Shown in pieces: positions 1 through 13,400 of a stretch of 64,000 nt of DNA; the first letter of the stretch is position 1; every line of letters begins with the position of its first letter. Origin of the DNA: Symbiodinium natans. Lineage: Eukaryota; Sar; Dinophyceae; Suessiales; Symbiodiniaceae. The position numbers and the translations under genes were made by a program. The DNA is taken from positions 75,001-139,000 of the forward strand of contig CAJNDS010002588.1 of the NCBI GenBank assembly GCA_905221605.1. Direction: 5' to 3'. Below the pieces are notes generated by a model. The model searched no databases. It worked only from the letters and a program-made list of their open reading frames with translations, and was not told where the DNA came from.

Positions 1-317
1 CGACCGCCCCCCCAAGCCACTGAACACCTACAGTATGCCTAAACCCCCTTCCACCCGAAACCCTAAAGCCCAAAAGCCCTGGTAAGCTACGGCCCTGAAC
101 CCGAAATCTTGGCCCCTAAAGGCCCTGAAGCAAAGTGGCCTGTGCCCACGCCCAGTTCCCGCCATCCTTGCGTCTAAAGATGCCCTGCTCCTCCCGCAAG
201 ATGGGTCAGGAGGCGCGCCCCCTTGAGTGTAGGGTTGAGGTTGCTGTTCGTTCGGGTTCTGGGGTTTGAGAGGTTCCATGTGCAAGAGCTTCGAGTTGAA
301 CAGGTCTGGCCTTTAGG

Positions 318-428
318 GGTTTAGGGTTTAGGGTTTAGGGGTTTAGGGTTTAGGGTTTAGGTTTTAGGGTTTAGGGTTTGGGGGTTTAGGGTTTAGGGGT
401 TTAGGGTTTAGGGGTTTAGGGTTTAGGG
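318..428. repeat. Telomere-like array, G-rich strand on top
   Basis: The array is made of (TTTAGGG)n and TTTAGGGG units with small variants. Confidence 0.95.
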
Positions 429-574
429 TTTCGGGTTTAGTATTTAGGTCCTCGGCTTCACTCGGGTTGAGTGGTTTGGGGGGGAGTTCGGCGTATGTGG
501 TTTGGGTGTTTGCGGTGCCACAAGAGCCTTGCAGCTTACGCTGAACCCTAGCTTGCCCTAAGAAGCCCCAACCA

Positions 575-675
575 CCTGCAAACCCTAAACCCCAAACCCT
601 AACCTTAAACCCTAAACCCTAAACCCTACACCCTAAGCCTAAACCCTAAACCCTAACCCCTAAACCCTAACCCCT
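575..675. repeat. Telomere-like array, C-rich strand on top
   Basis: CCCTAAA units with CCCCTAAA and CCCTAAG variants, facing the G-rich array at 318-428. Confidence 0.95.
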
Positions 676-1554
676 AAACCCGCAACCCCAAAGCTCCGTG
701 CAGACTGGCAACCTGCGCTTGCTGACACAGCCGCCCCCTGGGCCGGAAAGCAGGAGTGGTTCAGGCTGACCCTAAACCCTAAACCCTAAACCCCAAACCC
801 CAAACCCTGAACCCTAAAATCCAGTGGAGGGTTTAGACTTGCCTAGGCTCCGGAGTTTAGGACCCAAACCCTCAACCCTAAATCACCCCCAAATCAGGCT
901 TACCTTCAACCCTAAGAAGCAACCAAAGCCATTCTTTCGGAACACAAAGGTACTATCTTAGCACCGACGGCGCTTCTGGTTTCCAGTTCTCCTGGCTGCT
1001 GGTGTGTCTCCTGTTTATTGTGCCCCTTGGAGACGTAGGGGTCAAGGGCTTGCGGGGGGGGGGGGGGGTTCAGGCTTTCTTAGAGGTTTCTGAGGTAAGG
1101 GCCCTTCGCCCATGTTAAGGGCCCTTCTAACTTCTGGTGGAGAGGGCACCAGCATCCCAACTGAACCTGTGTGTTCCACGTATGTCCTGTGTGCCACGCA
1201 AAGCCTCCTTCGTTTGCACCCTGGGCAAGCGGACCTTCAGAATGCAGGCTTTAGGGCTTTAGGTTGAGGGGTTTGAGGTCTTCAGGGCTTTGCAGTCTGG
1301 GCTTACGCATGTAGGGGCTTCGGGGTTTTTGGGCCGAGGCTCTGCCCCATTCTTGTACCGAAGCGTTGATTGCTACGCCCCATTAAGCCCTAAAGTTCAG
1401 GGGCTTAGGGCCCTGTACCTTGTACCCTAAACTTAAAATCCTCAATCCTTCATCCCTCAACCCTCAACCCTCAACCCCATACCCCCCAACCCTCAACCCT
1501 CTGCCCCCCCAACCCTCTACCCCCAACTCTATGGTTCCCCAAAAGCCGTGAAAG

Positions 1555-1647
1555 AAACGAGGACGGGAATCACGCTGGGGCTCATCTCGGTCACGGTCGC
1601 CATCCTCGAAACCGCTGCGCCCGACATCGCCGAAAAGATGTTGTCAG
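1555..1647 (+). CDS. Unassigned exon island
   Basis: After GTGAAAG the frame reads TRTGITLGLISVTVAILETA and then APDIAEKMLSG, with donor TCAG|GCCCCG (GC). It is flanked by C-rich repeats upstream and GGGTTTAGGG downstream. It could be an early exon of the ABC transporter but nothing proves it. Confidence 0.5.
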
Positions 1648-2952
1648 GCCCCGTGGCCTTGGGGTTTAGGGTTTAGGGTTTGGGGCTTGGGGTTTAGGGT
1701 TTAGGGTTTCGGGTTTAGGGTTCCGGCTTGTGTAGGAGTTAGGGCTTCGGGATGTGGGGGTTCTGCGCTGCCGGGCTCAGGATCCTAGGCAGGGGCTCTG
1801 GAGGGCTCCGGATCTAGGGTTCAAGGTTTAGGGCTTCGGGGCTTCTAGAAGTTGCTAGGTAAGGAGAAGTTGGCTTGAAAGAAGTGCAAGGACACCGTGG
1901 GCAGGCGGGTGTTTCCATTTCGCTTGGCTGGCTGCTTGACGAGTGAATGCCTGAACTTCAGGGAACCCTAAACCCTAAACCCTAAACCTTAGAGCTGTGT
2001 CTTTTTTTGGCCCGAAGGGGGGGGGGGGGGCGAAGTGCCCAGAAGCCCCCAACACGTTACTGAGTTTGACCCTCCGACTGGCCATGAGGGCCTTGTCAGT
2101 CTAAGGTTTATGGTTGAAGGTTTAAGTTTTTTACAGGCTTGCGCCCCAAAGCAGCTCGAACATGAGAGTTTGAAGACACAGGGTGCCTTTACTTACACGT
2201 CTAGTTCCCACACGCACAGCCAGGAACCTAGATTGCCCAGATGTCGTGCTTTTGCAGCCTTGCAACCAGAATGTAGGGCATGCTATCTGCAGGACATCAG
2301 AGCGTGCTCAGGCTTGCATGTGTGTGGCCCCCCAAAAAATGGGGCTGTTGTTGGGTTCGCAAAAGCAGTCAACCTTCGTGTTTTTGGGGAACTCCAAGGG
2401 GGCACCCCCCTGTTTGGGAAATGCCCAATATGGGGAAGCATCCCTCATCCCCAAACCCTAAAAGCCCTACACAAAGTTCCTGAGGCGACAGTGGCTTCAT
2501 TGGGGTGATGTTCAGCATGTGGCATTCCCCAGCCGGCGGCAGCTCCTTCGCACCCCTGAGCTTCGGGTGTTTTAGAAGCTGTAACCTTTCAGGTTCATAT
2601 GAAGTAGGGTATATATTGCTTGTACCCCCAAAAGGACACCAGGTATATACACTCACCAAAATTAAAAAGGAACCTTATATACACTCACCAAAAACAGTAA
2701 TATAAACCCTGCTTCATATCTGGCTCGGCCATCTGGCTTCAAAGAAGGCGAAGGTTCGGGTTTGGAGGGTCAGGACTTGGATGGCTCGTGGCGTAGCCTT
2801 GCGGCTCAGTGGGTTCCGGCCGTCCGAGTTGACCCCTGTACACCCCACCAAGGGGCCTTCGGTACCCTGTCGGTTAGGAGTTTGGGGTTTTGCGGCTTAG
2901 GGTCCAGGAGGTGCAGGGGCTTAGGAATTGCTCTCTGCTGCGAGTTTGCCCG
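1648..2952. other. Intergenic or intron sequence
   Basis: TTTAGGG units at 1660-1730, poly-G at 2019-2029, and overlapping open frames 2035-2705 without any domain. I see no supportable gene. Confidence 0.4.
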
Positions 2953-3148
2953 AAGCCCTAAACCCTAAACCCTAAACCCTAAACCCTAAACCCTAAACCC
3001 TAAACCCTAAACCCTAAACCCTAAACCCTAAACCCTAAACCCTAAACCCTAAACCCTAAACCCTAAACCCTAAACCCTAAACCCTAAACCCTAAACCCTA
3101 AACCCTAAACCCTAAACCCTAAACCCTAAGCCCTAAACCCTAAACCCC
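2953..3148. repeat. Longest uniform CCCTAAA array
   Basis: About 28 near-perfect CCCTAAA units. Confidence 0.98.
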
Positions 3149-3166
3149 AAACCCCTGAACTGCAAG

Positions 3167-3239
3167 GTGCAATTTGGGCGCTGACTGCGCTTGGCCTGCT
3201 CAGCTTCCTTTGGCATCGACGTCAGCTCAAGGGGAAGAG
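3167..3239 (+). CDS. Unassigned exon island, membrane helix plus basic tail
   Basis: After CTGCAAG the frame reads IWALTALGLLSFLWHRRQLK and then GKR. The donor AG|GCCCTT is GC. A telomeric block with a duplicated 12-bp flank starts directly after it. Confidence 0.5.
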
Positions 3240-3240
3240 G

Positions 3241-3340
3241 CCCTTCTGTTACACCCTAAACCCTAAACCCTAAACCCTAAACCCGAAACCCTAAACCCTA
3301 AACCCCAAACCCTAAACCCTAAACCCTGCCCTTCTGTTAC
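3241..3340. repeat. Telomeric block flanked by a 12-bp direct repeat
   Basis: CCCTTCTGTTAC occurs at 3241-3252 and again at 3329-3340, on either side of 76 bp of CCCTAAA units. It looks like an insertion with target duplication. Confidence 0.85.
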
Positions 3341-4238
3341 AAGGGCCGGGCCCGAAAACCCACATCCAGCCCCAAAGCCCGCGACTTTCGACCTTTTTTT
3401 GAGGACACCCGAAACCCCCCCCCCCCCCCCTAAAATCTTTGGTTTAGGGTTTTTCTTGGTGCGGGGGTTTTTGCAGGGTGAAGAGCCCCAAAAATCTAGG
3501 TGTTTCGTGGGTTTACAGTTCTGCCGACTGTAGAGGGGTTCTTGGCTTCAGTGTTTCGTATGTGCATGAGAGCCGACGGGTCTGTCGGTGGTTGAAGATG
3601 CAATGGGTCGTTCCAGAGCCTGGGAGCCGTTCGTGGAGGCACTTTTGAAGACGGTCCAAGAGCGGTTGCGAAGTAAAAGGGGGTGGCTTGTCCTGTTGGG
3701 GGGCTTGCCTTCTCCGTTGCCGGGATTCCTAGGGCGAATTGGGCAGCAGACCCTCCCAAATTCTTGTGGGTTTTAGGTTTTCCGTGGTCAGAACAGGGAT
3801 CTCGAACCCTCACGCGACCAAGAAGCATCGCCAGGTGGGTAGCTTGGATCCTGCTTGGTGCGATCGCGCCTTGCACAAGTCTTGCTTACTCTTCTAGGAT
3901 TGAGGGCTCGACGCTTTAAGGTCAGCTTACCTCTAAGCCTTGCTAGACGAGCTTTCAGGTTTTTGGGTACGTTCTGATGGAGTCTGAGTTGGTTTGCGCC
4001 TTCGTCTGCATCATCTCAGCCTTTCCTACAACGATTTTGCAAAACGAGATATGCCATTATGATCTGTCAACAATTTCGGGCTCAAGCTCCTTCTTCCCTC
4101 ACCACGTGTCGCCAATAACGGATCACAACCCCGCTTTGTTCATGTTACGTCTTCGTGCACCGCTCCAGAAGGGGTATTGTGGGCGAAGGCTCCCCCCCCC
4201 CCACCCGGAAGGATCCTAAGCTCTGAACCAACCTAAGC

Positions 4239-4310
4239 CCTATCCCTAAACCCTAAACCCTAAACCCTAAACCCTAAACCCTAAACCCTAAACCCTAAAC
4301 CCTAAACCCA
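4239..4310. repeat. CCCTAAA array
   Basis: About ten units, 150 bp before a G-rich TTTAGGG run at 4459-4505. Confidence 0.95.
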
Positions 4311-4784
4311 CAAGACGTTGGGCCCTTCTACGTATGTAACCCAGGCTCCTCAGAGTTCTGGAGCCGCAACACTCAACTTAGGTCTTCATCCTCCTAGTCA
4401 TCAACATCCTCAACACCAGTGCCTCGGAAGAGCCACAGATTCTGTCGACCGCGAGCGGTTTAGGGTTTAGGGTTTAGGGTTTAGGGTTTACGGTTTAGAG
4501 TTTAGGGAGGGGGGGTGTAGGGGGTTTTGAGGGTTTCGGGTTCAGGGCCCAAAGGTTCCTAGATCCTCGCATGATTTTAAGCGCAGTTGTCGGATTCGAC
4601 CATCTACCCCCCCTCCCCCCTCTCTCCCCGGTAGACTCTTGAGATTGGGGGCGGTTGGGCATTGGCGCAATTGTGGGCTTGAAAGGCCTCGAGTTCAAGG
4701 CCGGCTTGGGAGACGTGTGACACGCTTGTTGTTTTTGCGGCGGCTTTGGGGGGCATCTGGGAGCTTTCAGGGAGTCGGTGGCAG

Positions 4785-4835
4785 AGGCATTGGCTTCATC
4801 GCCCGCGACCTGACCAATGCCCTCGTGGCAAAGGA
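4785..4835 (+). CDS. ABC transporter exon: first membrane segment end, [11 protein letters not shown]
   Basis: The open frame reads [15 protein letters not shown], which matches the conserved stretch after helix 1 of ABC_membrane_2 proteins (residue pattern R-D-x-x-x-A-L-x-x-K/R-D). The exon ends GA|GC (GC donor, phase 2) and joins the next exon (G TTG) to give Glu-Leu. The acceptor is uncertain (AG at 4784 or 4786). Earlier exons with the start codon were not identified. Confidence 0.65.
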
Positions 4836-7457
4836 GCGCTGGAGTTCTTTTGACAGCTAAGGGTTCAGTTGACGATTGTGCAGGGTGTTGCAGAGGCAGG
4901 TTGGAAACAAATTTCGAGAAGGACGCCAAGCTGACGTACAAGATCATCGCGATGTACGCGGCCTGCTTCATTGTGGCCCTGCCGTTTCTCGGGGGCATGG
5001 ACGGGTTTTCTTTGGACTCGAGGTTTCCCCCCAAGACCCTGTAGGTAGTTCAACTCGTAGAGACTGGGCTTGGACTGTTTGGGCTGACTTTGGGGCTCAT
5101 CCCCTCCGAGGAAGCTTCTCAACGCCCTCCGAATTCGCAATTCTCGCAACATTAACAGTAAACGACTGGTCGGAACGGTTCTGTGGAGCCTCCGGCTACC
5201 GCAGACTTCGGCTTAGGGCCAGAGAATTGCCCGAGTTGCGTACAAGGTTCGGGGAGTTCCGACCTCCACCTTGTTGCCTGCAAGACGGTGCAATAATTCA
5301 ATAAGGGCTTGGTGTGTCATAAAGGTCTTCCTTGCATCCCTAAACCCTAAATCCCTAAACCCTAGAGCCCTTACGCCCTGGATTCCGCCGAGGATCCGAA
5401 GTGCGCAGTTCTGGTTTACGGCCAAGCTGTCCATCCTTTGGCGAGACTGGCTGACAAGGAACTTCATCGATCAGCAGCCCGGCGTCGAACTTGAATTCTT
5501 TCTTGCTGGGTGATGGAAATTGAGGGCTTAGAGGGCACCCGCAGCCCTAAACCCTAAACCTGTTTAGGGTTAAGGGTATTGGGTTCTTGTGTCTTAGTTG
5601 GGGTCCCCAGCGTCGGGTGTTGGTCATAGTTGAGTGGGTAGTTTGGGTTCATGTCTGCAGCCATGAACCGGCTTAAGGGTCTATGCAAGGACGACGTTGG
5701 GAATTTTGAGACCCCCTGCGTTGCACCTCAGGTACATGGATCATCGGGCCTACTACGCGCCTGGGCCTGTTTTTTTTAAATGCATTTCGACATAATATAT
5801 GTTTCTATAGGTTAGAATAGTTATACTGCGCTGTACCATCTTTTCTTCTGTGGGCCTTTGGGCTTGTGAGGACATCAATCCCAACGATGAGTCGAACACA
5901 GAGGTGGACAACCCGGATCAGCGAATCGCTGACGCGACTCATCCAAATGGACCGGACCTGGGACATGGGTGTTTCCGACAATAGGGATACCTGGTTCGGG
6001 TCCTTATCAGGGAATCCTACTTTTTTTTTTCAGGGCCCCTTATTTTCGTAAACCCCACATTGCCCCACTGGACTTGGATTCGGCTTGGGGCTTGCAACTT
6101 CCTCGGTTTAGTGCGGGCCAGTCTCTAGCAGTTCAGGTCCCGCCTAGGTCTAGGTCACTGCGCCATGTTTTGCGCATCTAAACCCTAAACCCTAAACCCC
6201 AAACTTGCGCCCTAAACCCTAGACTCTAAACCCTAAACCCTAAGCCCTAAGCCCTAAACCCTAAACCCTAAACCCTAAACCCTAAACCCTAATCCCTCAA
6301 CCCTAAACCCAACGCAGGGTCTACTCTCAACTCGTTGGCTTCGGCCCTTTTCAAGTTAGCGGCAAGTTGCGGATGCGATGGTAGGACGTTTCGTATCCGG
6401 ATCCTACAACCCACACTCGGAACTGGAGTCCTGTGCTCGCCCTTTCGTACTGCCTTGCAGATTAGGTTTTAGGTTTAGGGTTTAGGAAGCTGTGGTTTAG
6501 GATATTTTGCCTTATTATTCTTACTATCTTTTTTGGGGGGTGGGTGGGGCTGGGTGTGGCTGCATGCGGCCGAGGACGTGAAGAGCTTCACGAGGGAGAG
6601 TCTGTCTTTCACGGCTTCTTGGCTGTCAAAGTTGATTGCAAGCCCCAAGCCCGGGTCTTCCAAACCTTCAACATATGGGTGGCTGTCAAAATTATGATCC
6701 CTTTTGGGGTACCCTGAATACTAGGTGCCGTATTATAATAGGGATCCAAAAAGGGACCCTAATTTTGACAACCACCCATATGAACAGCTACGAAAGTTGT
6801 AGCGAATCCACATCATATTTCGCCAGAATATGTTTTAGGTAACCACGCATGCCCTCTTTCCCGATCTTGTGCCCTGCCCAACACCCAAAGCCCACCGCAG
6901 CCCAAGGCCCCAAATGCCCATGGTTTGCACTCTCTCGTTCACAACATTCGTTCATCTTCTCGTTGTTTTTATATGAGGGCCGGGGCTTGTAGGGGATGCA
7001 TGAGAGGGGAGCTAACTCTAAGCCTTAAAGCCCCAAACCCTAAACCCTACGCCTCCGTGAACCGATCCGAGTGGCCTGTGAGAATTCAGGGTTTAGGGTT
7101 TAGGGTTTAGGGTTTAGCCCTCGTGTCAGGTGGGCGCCGTTGACGCCTTGCTGACATTTGCAGCTGGCCGGCAAGCCCGGTGACGAACTCGTACAGGTCC
7201 TCAAATCCCTTGCCACGGGGGTTTAGGGTTTAGGATGTTTAGGGGGCGCTTCCATCATAGGTGGTGTTTGTGCCTAACTCCATCGCCATCACTCAATGTC
7301 GGCCGCAACCAGCTTGTGGTTCCCTGAGGAAGCTGTAGGCTTCACCCTAAACCCTAGCCCTAAACCCTTCACCCCCTAAATTCACGCAACCCCCTAAGCC
7401 CTAAACCCTAAACCCCCTCAACCCTCAACCCTCTCAACCCCCTCAACCCCCTCAACC

Positions 7458-7489
<32 letters not shown>

Positions 7490-10400
7490 AAACCCTCAAC
7501 CCTCAATCCGCAAGCTCAGGTGTTGAACATCGCGGTTCTCTGGGAGATTAGCGGCCGCCTCATGGAGGGTAAACTTGTGCGGGGGCCTCCACGAAACGAA
7601 AACGCATATGCCCTAGTGTTTAGGGTTTAGGGTTTAAGGTTTAGGGACCCTGGAACCTTTTTCGAATATCCACCACATGAAAGAATTGCCTCCACAAAGG
7701 CTGTTCGGGACTTGATCAAACCTATAAGGTTGTTGATTTTGTTATTGTGTGTGTGTGTGTGTGTATGTGTTTTTGTTTTGTTGGTCCGGATGGGTAGCGC
7801 TTGGTGGGGGTGCGGGGGGGTTCGGGCTTGGGGCATAAGGCTTTACAGGCTGGGGAAGCGGAGCTTTGCGTGCAAAATGGGATTTTGATGGTCAGAGGGC
7901 TTCGAGGTTCAGGGTCTAGAGGGTTGAGCCCTCAACACTCAACCCTAAACCCCAAACCCTAGATCCCCAAATCCCCAAATCCTTAAACCCACGGTCGAGG
8001 AATGTAGGATTGCTCGAGGTCGCCAGCTGACATTTGCACTGTTCATCTACTCTGGCACCGCCACCGCCCCTTCGGATGCGCTCACTTGTAGGGTTTAGGG
8101 TTTAGGGTTTAGGGTTCGGAATTGAATGGCATAGTAGGAACCCCTAAACACCCCAACGCCCTAAACCTCTGAACCCACAAGCCCTCAGCCCCCAACTACC
8201 TAAATGCCTGAACCTTCAAGGCCTCCCAGAACCACCTGAGTTCTGAACTTCAACCTCTAAACCCCAAATCCTGAGCTTTAACATCCATGATTCCCTCCAT
8301 ATTACCTTTCGAGGTTTAGGGTTAGGATTTAAGGTTGGGATGTTCCCCCAAGGTTGGGATGTTCCCCCTTATACTGACAGTCCTTAATCGGGATTGCAAA
8401 AGGGGTACTCTAATCCCTCTTACAAACTGTTACTATAAGGGCGAACATCCCAAGTTTGATTGAGGTTTAGTGCGCCCAAGACAAGAAAGATGGTTTTGGG
8501 TTTCGGGGCACTCTTTGGTTGGCGAAGCGCCTGGTATCGGAGTTCGAGGTCATCCTGGTGATGGCCAGCCACAAGCTCGTGCGCATCAACTACAACCAGT
8601 TGCGCCGCCCACGCCTGTTTCGAGATCTATATATATATATATGTAGATAGATAGATGGATAGATAGATATATATATATATATATGCATAATATGCATCGC
8701 GTTCCGAAGCGAGAGCTTTCGGAACCCTCAGACGGAAGCTTTAAATGCAAAGCCCTCAAACGCTCTTTCATTTTTTCCGTCCCTGCAAACCATCGCAAGC
8801 AAGCATCGAAAGAAAGAAATCACAAGCCGCCTAAACCCCAAACCCCAAACTCTCAACCCCTCTCAGGCCTCTGGGATGTTGTAAGTTCAAGCAGTCCCAC
8901 ACCAACCGTTAAGTTTTCACATCTTTACACCTCCAAAAACTCATCCACTACGGTCCCCCCCCCGCCCTCCCCAAGAAATGCAGCAGCTACCCGAATTCAT
9001 AGTCCAATGGCTTTTGAGGGTTTAGGGTTTCGGGCTCAGGCCCACAAAAAATTGGGAACAGTTCGCCAAAATCATGATCTGGATGTGTATCTCAAGGTGG
9101 GTTTTGGCTTTGCGGCTCGGGGGCGATCTTAGGGTCACGTCTTCCCCCAAGAGAATCTCCCCTTGCCCCTTTAGGGCTGAGGGTTTAGGGTTTAGGGTTT
9201 ACGAACCCGACGCCATCCATGGCAGGATATGAGGCCGATTTTCGCTACGGCCTTGTCCACATCCGTAACAACGCGGAGGTGCCTTACCGGATTGGCGAAC
9301 ACCTTTGGGAATGAATTAGGGTTTAGGGTTTGGGTGCCCGAGTCATCGCTAAACCCTACACCCTATACCCTAAACCCTAAACCCGAAACCCCAACCATCA
9401 TTTCAACCTGAGCCCTTTAGGGTTCTAGGCCACCGTTCAGCGGATTCAAACCTTAAAGCCTTAAAGCCGTAACACCTATTCTCTGAATGACGGTTCATTT
9501 GGGGTTCCCTCAGTAGAAACAACCTGTACTCGAAAGTAGCCTACACAAATGGGGGGCCCTTTTTTGATTGAGCTCCCCATCCACCCTCGATCCTCAACCC
9601 TAGTTCTATCCCAAGGACCCCCTGAACGCGGCAAGGGAGTTCAACCCCCCCCCCCCGGCCGCCCTTTCCCCCTTGTCCCTAAACTCGAAATCTTAAACTC
9701 GGAACCCTCAACCCTGAACCCAAAAACCCCAAAGCCTACGCTCCAAGCCCCTAAGCCGGCCGTTTATTGGCAAGGAGATCAGCAGAATTGCGGAAGGCTA
9801 AACGCGCGCAAGAAAAGGTCTGCGCTTCAACTATATCCCAGGCCATCGCCTTCTACTCTGGAGAAGATCCGGCTGCCTGGCGAATGTGTTCTAGGCTCCA
9901 GAACTGTGACAGCCATCGGGGTCCATACATACTGAGGCTGGGGTCAAATTTCGCATCCAAACCCTCAACCCCTCGAAACCGACACGCTGACAAGGAGAAG
10001 AAGGAGACGAAGCGACGTATGGGCTGCGTGGTGACGAACTACAACTACCTCATTAAGTGGGAGGCCCCCTTTCAGGGGATCCAGGTTAGGGAGTTTAGGG
10101 GTTTATGCAGGCAACGCAAAGCCATACTCGTGCCCAAATTCTCCCGACTTCAAGCTCCGCAGCTTCGGGTTTAGGGTTCAGGGTTTCAGGCTTAGGGCTT
10201 CACCCCATGCAGGTCATCATCAGCGTGCTCCGCCGATCCTACGGATATGCAGGTGCGAGAAGCAGGTTTTCTATGGGAAGCCGGTTGAGGTTGAAAGTTT
10301 AGGTAACACAACACCCTTAAACCCCCGATGGCCGAACCTCCAGAAACCTTAAACTCGGGTGTGAAAACTCTGCCTCTATGCTGCGAGTCCGTTGTGAGCA

Positions 10401-13400
10401 ATGCAGAACCTCCAGGACTCCGTTGCTTGCTGGATGGCCCCCCCTCACCCACGAGAACCTCCCTAAGCCCTGGAGCCGAACCCCAAGCCAGGCAACTTCT
10501 TTCCCTACCTCATCATGGCCCCTGCGTACCTGAGGGGCGAGATCGAGCGCCTTCGAGAAATTCGGGGCCCATGCTTAAGGGGGTGTTTTGGTCTCCAGAT
10601 GGTTGAGTGTCTGTTTTTCTCGCTACTCTTGTCCTTGCCCACCCACCCCTACTGAAGAGAAAGCCTGCTCTAAGAGTGCCGCCCGGAGGTCCCCCTCGAA
10701 ATCACTGAAAAATTTCCAATCCGACACCAAGCATGCTTGGGGCAACCGCGACAGAATCCTGCATGGCGAAGCATTCGCAATTACTTGTCCGAGAAGGGTA
10801 GGTCCCACAGTGGTAGGGCCATGATCGAAGCAAGTCATAGTTGTTGCAGAGATGCTGGTCGTCGCCGCGAGAGGGTTCACTCGAGTTTAGCAATTTTCGA
10901 TGGGTGGAAGGGCGGGGGGTGGGGGGAGGGGGGGGAGGTGCCTGCGTCACTTTGCTTGCGGTGCAGGCCGAAACATCGGCATTTGCAGCAGTTTTCCGCT
11001 GTTTCGTGAGTTTCGTGTGGTCAATGCTTCTGATCGAGGGGGGGGGCTCCTTTTCCACGTTTTGAAGCAGTGTGGAAGCAGTATCCGTGCCAGCAGTTTT
11101 GTCAGAAAGCCTTAGAAAGCCTTGCAAAATCATTGGTATTTACAGCACGCTTGGGGACTCTTCATCTGCGAAATTATATTTTCTTCCTGGGTTGGGGTGG
11201 GGGGCACTGTTTCAATCTTCTGAATGCCGATTTGCGAAGCACTGTTGAAGCAGTGACGGGCGAAAAACGAAAGCTTTGCCAGAAAGCCGTGTTGCCAAAG
11301 CCCCTCGGCGTTTCACGGCGGCGAGAACCATGCCTTCCTTGTTTTCTTACCCCATGTTCCTTTGTTTTTGACCTTGTGTCTTTGTTTTGGTCGTCCTGGT
11401 CTCTGGAAAGGGAACAACAAATAAGGGACATGACCCCAAACCGAAAAACCCGAACCCTCAGCCCGAAACCTATAACCTAAAACCCTATCCACCCTAACCC
11501 CAGGCCGTAAACCCAAAAGCCTAAACCCTATAGAAAACCGGCATCCTACCGAAACCCTGAAACCCTAAATCCGAACCCTAAAACTTAAACCCTATCACAG
11601 GCCGAAAGCACATCATAAGGGATCAAAAATTAGGAGCAAGCACAGAAGCAGCGTGGTTCCCCTTCAGTTCGAGGATGGCAGCCGCAACAGGTAAACCACA
11701 CAGTGCCCTCTCTCGCGACTGTTGCTCTAAGGGGGGTGGGGGAACCTACTGTTCTAAAGGTAGTTACATGGTCCCCTCAGTATGGTAACAAGCCCCGCCC
11801 GAACCTTCAACCCTCAACCCTCAACCATCACCCCTAAACCCTAAACCCCCCTAAGCCCTCCTAAACCCTAAACCATAAACCTTTGAGGTACGGAAGCTTC
11901 ATCCAGGCGAAGTTCGCGTTCGGAATGGTGGAGTGCCGTGCCAGGGAATCTGGGGAAGCTTCCCAAAGTAGGGTTTAGGGCTATAGGGTTTAAGAGGTTC
12001 AAAGTTTAGGGTTTAGGGTTTAAGGTGTAAGAGGTTTCAGGGTTTAGTGTTCAGGGGTGAGCCCATTTTGGGGGCTCCATTTTATTTGTGAGTATCTGTC
12101 TGGCGTTCAGACGGGGCGCTCTTGAGGTCCAACGGAGGTGTGCGTATCCCTACAAGCCCTCAATTTTCCTCATCCCAAAGGGATCCAAAGGGTTTTTGGG
12201 AAAGGGGGGCCCTAAACCCTAAACCCTAAACCCTAAACCCTAAACCCTAAACCCTAAACCCTGAACCCTAAACCCTAAACCCTAAACCCTAATCTCTAAA
12301 CCCTAAACCCGACTAAGGAGCGCTCTCTCTTTCGTGGTCTCCAACATCGACAACCTCGCGCACTGGCCGGGGCCTTGAGGGGGGTGTGGAGGTTCGGTGG
12401 AACTACGGTTTCGGGTTTGGGGGTCTAGGAAGCGAGAGAGAGAGGGAGAGAGAGAGAGAGAGTGTTTGGGGCAACCTAAGATCTAAGAAGTGAGCCAGGG
12501 CAGTGGGGCCCTCATGGAGATCTGGTCTTCAGGATGCAGCTCTACTGGGAAGAACCATTCAAACATGTACGCATCAAGTCAGCCCTTGACCGAACCAAGT
12601 TTCTATTGTAGGCTGGGTTTAGAGCACTTTGCGGGTTGGGAGTTGGGAGTTGGGAGTGCAGGAAAACCAGCAGCGCTGGCCACAGGACAGCAAATGCGGC
12701 CGCCTTGAAAATCACAAGCCTCCGCAAGGGGCCGAATCCCTACAAACCCCAAGACCTCAACGGCCCTAAGAACGGCCCTAAACCCTTGGGTGCAAGATCG
12801 AGGTGGGCCGGCATCAGCCGGTTGGCCGGCTTCCAGGACTGGTGGGCAGAGGGGTCTAGGGTTCGAGGGTTTCGGGGGGTTTCAGACTATTTTGTTGGGG
12901 GCTTGCGGGGGTTTGAGTGGCTTCAGGGTTGGGGATTCACGCTGTTGAAAAGCGCTTGGGGGCACAGGGCTGCAATGCAGCCCCAAACTCGATGATTCCC
13001 CAAGCCCTCAGCCCTACCTCTCACTTGACCCCTGACCGCAAACCCTCAATGAACCGTAAACCCCCTGAATACGAAGCCCTCAACCCTCAACCCCCGAACC
13101 CCTGAAGCCAAAACCCAAGCCCATGAGCCGCTGGCGGAGCGTTTTGGTGCTTTTGTTGGGCTTTTGGGGCTGCATACGGTTTGGTCTAGGTGCCTAGGCT
13201 CGAGGGGTTTAGGGGTCTGGGTTTGGTTCAGTCGGCTTAGATTTTGGGGTTCAGGCTTTAGGGGCTTAAGAGCTTGGGGATTTAGGCGTTTGGAGCCCAT
13301 TATTACAGCTTCCCTAAGCCCTAAACCCAAAACCCTAAACCCTTCAAGACCATGGCAAGGTGAACATCGCAGAAATCAATCGGAAGGCCGGGAAAGGGTC

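Noticed and set aside
2953-3148. A true chromosome end
   Set aside because: Arrays occur in both orientations all along the window and are flanked by unique and coding sequence, so they are interstitial.
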